From a virus: 27,916 nt of DNA. The notes beneath the pieces were generated by a model that did no database searches, was not told where the DNA came from, and was given only the letters and a program-made list of their open reading frames with translations. The number at the start of each line of letters is the position of its first letter. Positions within the stretch are counted from its first letter, which is position 1. Where the stretch lies: positions 1 to 27,916 of IMG/VR virus record IMGVR_UViG_3300025592_000053; one strand, written 5' to 3'. Below, piece by piece: positions 22,401 through 27,916 of this stretch. Position numbers and translations under genes: made by a program.

Positions 22401-24817
22401 GAAATGAATTGGTTGATGTTACTTGGCGAGATAGACGGAATGATACGATAACAACAACAACAGACACCACATCATTAAACGTCACAACATCTTCATCAAG
22501 AAGTGGTCTGAGATCAAGAACAATTCCAGAGACAGTTACAGAGTCTTTAGGTAATCGTGTGGTTGATATATCAATCGTGCCTATGATGCGTGGAAATGTA
22601 TTACATTATAAAGCAACTGGATTGAAACCTAATGTATCACTTCACGCTACATTTGATGGAGAACAATCTGATTTACATTGCACTAACCTTCTATCTGATG
22701 TGAATGGTACATGTGAAGGCGATTTTGAATTCCCATCAGGTGTTTTTAGAACAGGAGAACGCTTATTCCGTTTAACTGATAGTTTATCTGATCCAACGAC
22801 TAGTGCCGAATCAGCGTATGTAGCATCAGGATTACTCCAAACTCAAGAAAGGACAGTTGCTAGTGTAACATCATTTAGAACTGAAGTAGAATCGTTGTTT
22901 GAGAGTGGAGCTAGCTCAACTACAGATGCAGACGTAGTTAATACATCATCATCAGTATCTAGACAAACAGGAAGAGCATTCAGATGGAGAGATCCTCTAG
23001 CACAAAGCTTCTTAGTATCCAATAAAGATGGTGGTATATTCTTAACTAGCTTAGAGATATACTTCAGAAGTAAAGATGATGCAATCCCATGTTTAATCGA
23101 AATCCGTGAAATGGTTAATGGTTATCCTGGTCAAATTATCCTACCATACTCTACAGTGTCTCTGAATCCAGACGACATTACGGTTACAGGTAATGAGTAT
23201 GCGCCTGTTAATAGCACTACATTCTCATTCACTGATCCCGTGTTCCTAAGCAATAACACTGAGTATTGTTTTGCTATAATAAGTGACTCAGATGGATATG
23301 AAGTTTATACTGCTAAGATTGGAGATGGAGAAGTTCAAGCTGATGGTATTCAAGGACCTAGGATTAATAAACAACCTTATATGGGTGTTATGTTTAAATC
23401 TCAAAATGGTTCAACTTGGACTGCTGACCAGAATATGGACATCACATTCAAAATGAATCGAGCTGCGTTCCTTAATGATGGAGTGATAAACTTCTATAAT
23501 ACTGGATGGGATGATCAAGCTGCTGATGGATCTGAACACATCAATATTACCACTATGATGCCTACGATTGAGGAGATGAGTCTTGGAAACTCAGCTATTA
23601 CATGGGAGCTCAGATTCAAAGAAGGCTCAAATGAACTTAATCTTGGATGGACTCCATTCACTCCATTCACCAATGATGATCTCCAAGACCTTATCGAGTT
23701 GATGGGTGAACCTGGTGCATCTGATCCCACACAGGTACATATCAGAGGTACAATTGAAACATTGAATGATAATGTAAGTCCTATCATTAATACAAGCAGA
23801 GTTGGTTTGATAGCAGTGGCTAATACAGGTACTGTTGCTGGTAAATGTACTATTGCGGGTCAGAAAGCGTTTGATATAGGAACCGATGCAGAATGTGATA
23901 GTGCAGGAGGATTGTGGGAAACAGATGAAACTAATTTCACAATTGAAGGTAATTATGTAACTAGATCAGTTGAATTAGAGGACCCTGCCGAAAATATTAA
24001 TGTATGGTTAACTGCTGATAAACCTCAAGGTACTGCAGTTGATTTATATTATAGTACAGGAGGAACGATTAAACGATACATCGAACTTCAAGACGGTATC
24101 AACACTTATACAGATGGATATAGCTTAGTATACGTGAATGATTTTGAGAAACAGTATGTACACTTCTACACATCAGATAATATAGCATTCACAGTGCCTG
24201 ATGCTGGAGCGTTATATGGCAGCCTTTCTGCTTACGGTACAAGAGCATATGCTAATAGAGATCGTGATCATGGTGTAGCTAACGAGAAACGCTTATATCT
24301 AGTCAATATAGATGACGTAGCTCAAGTACAATATGGCGGCTGGATGTCCAATGAAGATTTAAGAGATTCGGTTGATTGGGACACTTCTGATACATATATA
24401 GAAGGTGATGTTATCAGACACTCATCAGGCAATTTTTATAAGTGTTTAATCAGTAATACTGCTATTGAACCAACTGTCACTAGCTATTGGCGTGATTCTT
24501 GGGATAAAGTTATTCTAATTCGAGTACAGAGTGGTCCTGCTTCTCCTGTTGCAAAGGATAGAGCATTAATTAGTGAAGATAAAGTAACTTGGATGCCTAT
24601 GGAAGCAGTAGAGACAAGTAGCTTTAAACAAGCTCAACAAGCTGCAAGCACAACTGGCGGAGAAGAAGTGAGTTCAGGTTTTGTTGAATATGAGTACTCA
24701 ACAGCTGATAAAATTGAAGACCCATTTAGCGTATTTAGAATCAAAGTGGTGTTGAAAGCTTTAAATGCTGCAAGAGTTCCAGGCGTGAGAAGTTTTAGAG
24801 CAGTTGCCAGTTTATGA
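19421..24817 (+). CDS. Giant DUF4815-family baseplate/virion protein
   Basis: A 1798-residue protein. The N-terminus (YFDDFEANKNFMQVLFKPG, QAVQARELTQSQTVILEQL, SHLFTDGTPVINGK) is the start of DUF4815 proteins, common in T4-like marine phages next to gp8. A later segment, DPLAQSFLVSNKDGGIFLTS, EIYFRSKDDAIPCLIEIRE, MVNGYPGQIILPYSTVSL, and the C-terminal FSVFRIKVVLKALNAARVPG and VRSFRAVASL are equally typical. Residues ~1030-1060 (NTITTTTDTTSLNVTTSSS) are a Thr/Ser linker with flanking helices, probably the bend between two arms. A cysteine minidomain, C1476-C1492-W1499, is inserted near the C-terminus. The likely role is the outer wedge, replacing T4 gp10/gp9, and holding fibres. Its last codons overlap the next start. 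Confidence 0.82.
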   Translation: MTTPTNGDFNTNPYFDDFEANKNFMQVLFKPGQAVQARELTQSQTVILEQLKSMSSHLFTDGTPVINGKLTINKNQRWLLVNQIDMNVGLKNQIIIGLSSGAKAIVEHLHADYNNEPYLYIKEIGGTFFEGETIETVGFSSPELSITLQGSQTLTSIYESEFGGTSTFASNDDGIYAISGKFVPTYAQTIMVDKNSGKASSKVGFTIVKEIITAVVDNTLLDPAHGFYNYNAPGSDRYKITLTLSTRVDHDINTPTLDFIDLMTLFEGDISANIDRTYNAVLEETIARRTYDESGNYTTKIFPISLINNIPNEAIDPDKFVVKLDPGKAYVHGYEIESKGPLYLEDTKARTFERKNNGAHLHSIGPYVELAYDLDPENSSKTYNDKWAFDVSKQELVEFLDSSGTVLFDTRMKHIIDGRMYLCSSCDDFALMRSAKTVRSVAYPVDRVATLSLTDDIVILQGLDRISNPSILKLPESNIKTVMNNETHFSAHKTYHTVNVSSNTASFTTGSSQITISKIIQVVNDLTHYVIDPGTYNAGITGIGTNSVSIDFGSLSGSVNIITELSIGQSNHITKTLTINTESLSAVDGIITLSNFDVYDIISIEGSTSGDVKSKFRVNNGQLDHLYNYGSLTWNDANPIQSETFSIEYRYFAHGNSGEYFSVDSYTNSYDNTVTGFTDLPIPYENDELRYVNEAASSTYYLRDTLDFRANINSIENGKYMPIVDTLVYADYDYYIPRIDLVTISADGSFSVVNGVPDMNAVEPNLQGDTLLLYKLFIPAYTFTTSHIGIESMDTKRYTMRDIGKLEKRIDIEEYYTSLSLLEQQAIDMSILDANGLDRYKNGVLVDNFTGHGVGDVEHEEYNVSVDSTTGTLRMPFKQHMIDMEQAGENDSDVAWNGNTASLSFSSVSYIEQLQASQVMNVNPYNVFAWQGSMTLQPDTDNWVDTETNPDVLVNFDGNMDNWFTDDGWNSSWNSWQDNVTGVNLNTVSNSTSRNELVDVTWRDRRNDTITTTTDTTSLNVTTSSSRSGLRSRTIPETVTESLGNRVVDISIVPMMRGNVLHYKATGLKPNVSLHATFDGEQSDLHCTNLLSDVNGTCEGDFEFPSGVFRTGERLFRLTDSLSDPTTSAESAYVASGLLQTQERTVASVTSFRTEVESLFESGASSTTDADVVNTSSSVSRQTGRAFRWRDPLAQSFLVSNKDGGIFLTSLEIYFRSKDDAIPCLIEIREMVNGYPGQIILPYSTVSLNPDDITVTGNEYAPVNSTTFSFTDPVFLSNNTEYCFAIISDSDGYEVYTAKIGDGEVQADGIQGPRINKQPYMGVMFKSQNGSTWTADQNMDITFKMNRAAFLNDGVINFYNTGWDDQAADGSEHINITTMMPTIEEMSLGNSAITWELRFKEGSNELNLGWTPFTPFTNDDLQDLIELMGEPGASDPTQVHIRGTIETLNDNVSPIINTSRVGLIAVANTGTVAGKCTIAGQKAFDIGTDAECDSAGGLWETDETNFTIEGNYVTRSVELEDPAENINVWLTADKPQGTAVDLYYSTGGTIKRYIELQDGINTYTDGYSLVYVNDFEKQYVHFYTSDNIAFTVPDAGALYGSLSAYGTRAYANRDRDHGVANEKRLYLVNIDDVAQVQYGGWMSNEDLRDSVDWDTSDTYIEGDVIRHSSGNFYKCLISNTAIEPTVTSYWRDSWDKVILIRVQSGPASPVAKDRALISEDKVTWMPMEAVETSSFKQAQQAASTTGGEEVSSGFVEYEYSTADKIEDPFSVFRIKVVLKALNAARVPGVRSFRAVASL

Positions 24818-25008
24818 GATTAGTGAAAGGCACTACATATTCTAGAGATGATCATAGTAAAGCATTCGTTAATAAAGGCTTGGAGGCGCATCTAAGTATG
24901 AAAGCTAGGAAAGAAGCTGAATTAAATGACAAACGACGCTTGGATAAAGTTGAGCGAGATGTGTCTGATATTAAACGGATGCTGGAGATGTTAATAAGTA
25001 ATTCTTAG
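24814..25008 (+). CDS. Small coiled-coil protein
   Basis: A 64-residue, highly charged protein starting with ATGA overlap at the end of the DUF4815 gene. The C-terminal half (KEAELNDKRRLDKVERDVSD followed by IKRMLEMLISN) is a heptad-like helix ending in hydrophobic residues, so it probably oligomerises. It does not resemble a named T4 protein to me. Position suggests a fibre or wedge accessory, translationally coupled to the giant protein. Confidence 0.6.
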   Translation: MRLVKGTTYSRDDHSKAFVNKGLEAHLSMKARKEAELNDKRRLDKVERDVSDIKRMLEMLISNS

Positions 25009-25043
25009 TGCGTTATAAACAAAACGCCTGATATTATTAATGA

Positions 25044-25051
25044 GATAAATA
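25044..25051 (+). promoter_or_regulatory. T4-type late promoter motif GATAAATA for the fibre module
   Basis: GATAAATA lies 35 nt before the fibre ATG. The intervening leader holds a Shine-Dalgarno (AGGAGA, about 25073-25078). This is the clearest normal leader in the set. Confidence 0.65.
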
Positions 25052-25086
25052 AACGTATATAATTTAATAGATAGGAGAATGTATAC

Positions 25087-26214
25087 ATGGCACAAAGAAA
25101 GATTTCCGAACTTCCTGTAGATAGTAATGTTACTGGGTCTGAAGAACTTATAACAAATGACTCTGGAGTCTCGAGAAAAGTTACTATTGCTAATGCAGTA
25201 GCTGCTGTAGAACCGAAAAGTCATACACATAACTATGAACCAGCAGATGTAGATATTCAAACTCACATCAATGCTGCTCATGCACCATCTAACGCTAACA
25301 ACTATAGTTTACCAAGTTCAGTTGTACATGATAATGAGTTGAGTAGCTCAACATCAAGCACTTCTACTTCAACAGGTGCCAATAGTGCCGCTGTTAAAGC
25401 TGCTTATGATAAAGGTAATCATAGTCACTCTTATTTAGGTGACTCAGACTCTAGAATTTCTGGTTGGGATGCTGCTACAGCTAATGGAACAGTAACAGGT
25501 TCTGGTACTACTTCAGGTACAAACACAGGTGACAATACAGTTTGTACTTCAGGTACAGCTACTACTGCTGCTACTCTAGCAACAGCTAGAACTATCGCAG
25601 GTGTATCGTTTGATGGTTCAGCTAATATATCTCTAAATAACAATGCTATTACTAATGGCGCTGGCTATATTACTTCTTACACTAACACTACTTACTCTGC
25701 AGGTGCGGGTCTTGATTTATCAGGTACTACATTCTCAATCGAATCAGACCTAAGAGAAGGTGGTACGACTTCAGATAGATATTGGGGTAATACTCATGAC
25801 TATGTGTTTGCTGATGCTTCACACGGTTTACGTTTCTACACATCTGGTGCTGAAGAGATGCGTCTTGAAGACGACGGTGACTTGCATGTAGATGGCGATG
25901 TTATTGCTTATTCTACTACTGTTTCGGATGAGCGTTTGAAGACAGATATAAAGAATATTGATAATGCTTTAGATAAGGTTAACAAGCTAAACGGTTGTAC
26001 ATTTACTTATACTTCAGACGGTAAAGAGTCAGCAGGTTTAATCGCTCAAGAGGTAGAAGAAGTTCTTCCTTCAGCAGTAACTACGAGTCAACTTGTGTTT
26101 CATGGTGAAGAAGGTAAGGAATATAAAGTTCTACAGTATGACCAGACAATCGGTTTGCTAGTAGAAGCTATTAAAGAGCTATCAGCTAAGGTCGAGGAAC
26201 TGGAGAATAAATAA
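25087..26214 (+). CDS. Tail fibre with C-terminal S74 intramolecular chaperone
   Basis: A 375-residue protein. The N-terminal ~40 residues (RKISELPVDSNVTGSEELI) are the attachment start common in phage fibres. The middle is a Ser/Thr/Gly-rich beta shaft with the fibre motif ATLATARTIAGVSFDGSANI and GLDLSGTTFSIESDL. From ~278 the chaperone begins: V-S280-D281-ERLKTDIKNIDNAL, GLIAQEVEEVLPSAV and a final coiled coil LVEAIKELSAKVEELENK. S74 domains fold the fibre trimer and then release themselves by cleavage at the Ser-Asp site. It is short for a complete fibre, so it may be a side or tail-tip fibre. Its stop overlaps the next ATG (TAATG). Confidence 0.85.
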   Translation: MAQRKISELPVDSNVTGSEELITNDSGVSRKVTIANAVAAVEPKSHTHNYEPADVDIQTHINAAHAPSNANNYSLPSSVVHDNELSSSTSSTSTSTGANSAAVKAAYDKGNHSHSYLGDSDSRISGWDAATANGTVTGSGTTSGTNTGDNTVCTSGTATTAATLATARTIAGVSFDGSANISLNNNAITNGAGYITSYTNTTYSAGAGLDLSGTTFSIESDLREGGTTSDRYWGNTHDYVFADASHGLRFYTSGAEEMRLEDDGDLHVDGDVIAYSTTVSDERLKTDIKNIDNALDKVNKLNGCTFTYTSDGKESAGLIAQEVEEVLPSAVTTSQLVFHGEEGKEYKVLQYDQTIGLLVEAIKELSAKVEELENK

Positions 26215-27221
26215 TGGCTTTACAAAGTTCAGGAGCAATATCACTAGCTAACATTCAAACAGAGTTTGGAGGTTCTTATCCTATCAGCCTTAGTGAATAT
26301 TATGGTGTAGATACTGTACCTTCTTCAGGTGCTATTAGTTTGAGTGACTTCTATGGTACGAGTAATGCTGTATTTATAGCTGCCACAGGCGGTTCAATAG
26401 TCACTTCAGGTGACTACAAAATTCATACCTTTACAGGCTCAAGTACATTCACAATTACAACTCTAGGTAATGCAGCTGGTTCAAATTCAGTTGAGTATCT
26501 AGTTGTTGCGGGCGGTGGTGGCGGTGGTTCATCTATCGGTGGTGGTGGTGGTGCTGGTGGTTACAGGACAGCTACAAGTTTATCAGTAGCACAACAAGGC
26601 TATAGTGTCACTGTAGGTGGTTCTGGAACTGGAAGGAGTCGTAGTCCTCTAGGTGGAACAAATGGCAGTAATTCAGTATTCAGTTCAATCACTTCTACTG
26701 GAGGTGGTGGAGGTGCTGGTGAAACAGATGGTGCTAACTCTGGTGGTTCTGGAGGCGGTGGCGAACGCGGAGGCGGTGGAGCATCTGGTACAGCTGGTCA
26801 AGGAAACTCTGGTGGGGGCTCTAGTGGTAACAACGGAGGCGGAGGCGGAGGTGCTTCAGCTTCAGGAACTAATCCTCATGGTGGTAGTGGTATTCAAAAT
26901 AATATAGATGGAACTAATTATTACTATGCTGGTGGTGGTGGCGGCGGTCGTAATGGTGGTGGTGGTGGCGGTAATGGCGGTAATGGTGGTGGTGGTGGTG
27001 GCGCTAATACTGGTGGTACTCCACATGGAACAGGTGGTATAGGTAGAAATCAAGGACAACCTGGCGGACAATCCCCAGGATCTTATGGAGCAGGTGGTAC
27101 TACTGGTTCTGGTGGTAATGGTGGTTCAAATACTGGTGGTGGTGGTGGTGGTGATGGTAATAATGGCCAAGGCGGTAATGGTGGCTCAGGTATTGTTATC
27201 ATTAAATACAAATTCCAATAG
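26214..27221 (+). CDS. Glycine-rich fibre-tip adhesin
   Basis: A 335-residue protein. The N-terminus has two copies of an S-G-A-I-S-L...FYG motif (SSGAISLANIQTEFGG, then SSGAISLSDFYG), a common opening of T4-like fibre-tip proteins. After a short strand-rich region (SGDYKIHTFTGSSTFTITTL) and YLVVAGGGGGG, about 220 residues are dominated by Gly runs broken by Asn, Ser, Thr and Arg, ending GGSGIVIIKYKFQ. Gly-rich lattices of this type (polyglycine II helices) form the receptor-binding tip in gp38 of Salmonella phage S16, so a receptor-binding role is likely but inferred. The DNA is a run of GGT codons, unlike any other part of the window and prone to slippage. Confidence 0.75.
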   Translation: MALQSSGAISLANIQTEFGGSYPISLSEYYGVDTVPSSGAISLSDFYGTSNAVFIAATGGSIVTSGDYKIHTFTGSSTFTITTLGNAAGSNSVEYLVVAGGGGGGSSIGGGGGAGGYRTATSLSVAQQGYSVTVGGSGTGRSRSPLGGTNGSNSVFSSITSTGGGGGAGETDGANSGGSGGGGERGGGGASGTAGQGNSGGGSSGNNGGGGGGASASGTNPHGGSGIQNNIDGTNYYYAGGGGGGRNGGGGGGNGGNGGGGGGANTGGTPHGTGGIGRNQGQPGGQSPGSYGAGGTTGSGGNGGSNTGGGGGGDGNNGQGGNGGSGIVIIKYKFQ

Positions 27222-27229
27222 GAAGAACT

Positions 27230-27592
27230 ATGGCACATTTTGCACAAATAGAAAACAACCTAGTAATTCAAGTAATCGTTGTAGATAACAGCGATATTCT
27301 TGATGAACAAGGAAACGAATCAGAAGCTGTGGGTACTCAATTCTGTACTGACTTATTAGGCGGTACTTGGGTACAGACTTCATATAACGGTCATATTAGA
27401 GAGAATTACGCAGGTGTTGGTGATACTTACGATACTACTAGAGATGCTTTTATCTCACCACAACCCTACCCTTCTTGGGTATTAAATGAAGATACTTGTC
27501 TATGGGAGGCGCCTGTACCTTACCCTACAGATGACAAGATATATGTATGGGATGAAGACACTACCTCTTGGGTAGTAACAACAGGAGAATAA
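27230..27592 (+). CDS. Small fibre-module protein conserved in marine phages
   Basis: A 120-residue protein, ATG at 27230 with AGGA 7 nt upstream. Recognisable segments are MAHFAQIENNLVIQVIVVDN, F-C39-TDLLGGTW47, GHIRENYAGVGDTYDTTRDA, FISPQPYPSWVLNEDTCLWE and APVPYP. This combination recurs in cyanophage and pelagiphage genomes near fibre genes, with no function assigned that I know. The sequence FCTDLLGGTW has the second half of the C-C-W minidomain pattern. Confidence 0.7.
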   Translation: MAHFAQIENNLVIQVIVVDNSDILDEQGNESEAVGTQFCTDLLGGTWVQTSYNGHIRENYAGVGDTYDTTRDAFISPQPYPSWVLNEDTCLWEAPVPYPTDDKIYVWDEDTTSWVVTTGE

Positions 27593-27593
27593 T

Positions 27594-27749
27594 ATGATTA
27601 TTACAATCAATCAACTAGAAAGAAACACAGCAGACCCTGCTATTACTTCTATCCCTGCTGACAAAGAGGCAGTGGTACTAGCAGCAGATATTAAGTCAGT
27701 AGCAGTACGTCAAGCTGAAGCAGAAGCAGAAATGAATCCAGGAGAATAA
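27594..27749 (+). CDS. Small acidic/helical protein, unknown
   Basis: A 51-residue protein starting MIITINQLERNTADPA 1 nt after the previous stop, with GGAG 7 nt before its ATG. The C-terminal half is Ala/Glu-rich helix (AADIKSVAVRQAEAEAEMN). Part of the same operon by spacing; no function recognised. Confidence 0.65.
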   Translation: MIITINQLERNTADPAITSIPADKEAVVLAADIKSVAVRQAEAEAEMNPGE

Positions 27750-27750
27750 A

Positions 27751-27916
27751 ATGACAGAAGTAATATTAGAAGTACCATCAACAGAAGAAATTTCGCAACA
27801 TTATTCAGCAATGGGTGACAGTGTAGACCTAATCAACGCAGGACAACCAGAAGATATGTCAGCAGAAGATTGGGCAGATATGAAGTCTCGTAACCAAGAA
27901 CACTTAGTTTTAATGT
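27751..27916 (+). CDS. Partial small protein, continues beyond the window
   Basis: Opens at the ATG at 27751, 1 nt after the previous stop and with GGAG as Shine-Dalgarno, and stays open to the edge for 55 codons (MTEVILEVPSTEEISQHYSA, then SVDLINAGQPEDMSAEDWAD). Acidic, no recognised domain. The repeated context GGAGAATAA-ATG at this and the preceding start suggests that these small genes expanded by duplication of a translation signal. Confidence 0.6.
   Translation, partial: MTEVILEVPSTEEISQHYSAMGDSVDLINAGQPEDMSAEDWADMKSRNQEHLVLM

Noticed and set aside
25011-25028. GCGTT...AACGC hairpin as terminator
   Set aside because: The stem is only five pairs with an 8-nt loop and no T-run follows, so it is too weak to call.
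26900-27180. GGT-rich array as a non-coding satellite or CRISPR-like repeat
   Set aside because: The frame is continuous and encodes a typical Gly-rich fibre-tip protein; there are no spacers.
1-27916. tRNA genes and CRISPR arrays
   Set aside because: The intergenic gaps are short (under about 150 bp apart from the pseudogene regions), and no cloverleaf or regular repeat-spacer pattern was seen by eye.

Overview
The window is part of a large, AT-rich, T4-type tailed phage (myovirus) genome, covering the late virion genes for the tail tube, baseplate and fibres. T4-family genes can be recognised from their protein sequences: head completion gp4, baseplate tube cap gp48/54, wedge gp53, hub gp27, spike gp5, PAAR tip, wedge gp25, gp6 and gp8, and a DUF4815-type giant protein. 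Several have the look of the marine cyanophage/pelagiphage branch (gp5 without a lysozyme domain, DUF4815, glycine-rich fibre tip). The host cannot be read from the sequence.

Layout. 1-4.4 kb, minus strand: gp4, a conserved T4-type virion protein, a tail-tube-fold protein, a gp26-like baseplate/tail chaperone protein, and a tape-measure-like protein that runs off the left edge. The gp26-like gene ends on a run of seven T; a -1 ribosomal slip there would add a 57-residue extension that has no start codon of its own. The order tube, slipping chaperone, tape measure matches the lambda V-G/GT-H layout. 4.4-5.4 kb: a GIY-YIG homing endonuclease with six 21-residue repeats. 5.5-11.1 kb, plus strand: gp48/54, gp53, gp27, gp5, an unrecognised cysteine-repeat protein, and PAAR. 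11.1-12.1 kb, minus: a second GIY-YIG endonuclease broken by a stop codon inside its GIY motif. 12.2-12.6 kb: gp25. 12.6-13.7 kb, minus: a DUF285 repeat protein and a frameshifted partial duplicate behind a sigma70-like promoter, so a probable moron. 13.9-24.8 kb, plus: gp6, a gp7-position protein, a repeat-rich protein, gp8, and an 1798-residue DUF4815 protein. 24.8-27.9 kb: a small coiled-coil protein, a fibre with an S74 chaperone, a glycine-rich tip adhesin and small fibre-associated proteins.

Regulation. Transcription units begin with GATAAATA, close to the T4 late promoter TATAAATA. In five cases this motif lies only 5-6 nt before the ATG and no Shine-Dalgarno sequence is present, whereas most genes inside units have one. 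That geometry predicts leaderless late mRNAs. Both endonuclease cassettes carry a late-promoter-like box and a hairpin upstream of the gene.

Together the genes build the tail: spike and hub (gp5, gp27, PAAR), wedges (gp53, gp25, gp6, gp8), tube cap and tube, length ruler with its chaperone, and receptor-binding fibres. A short C-C-W minidomain recurs in at least three virion proteins.
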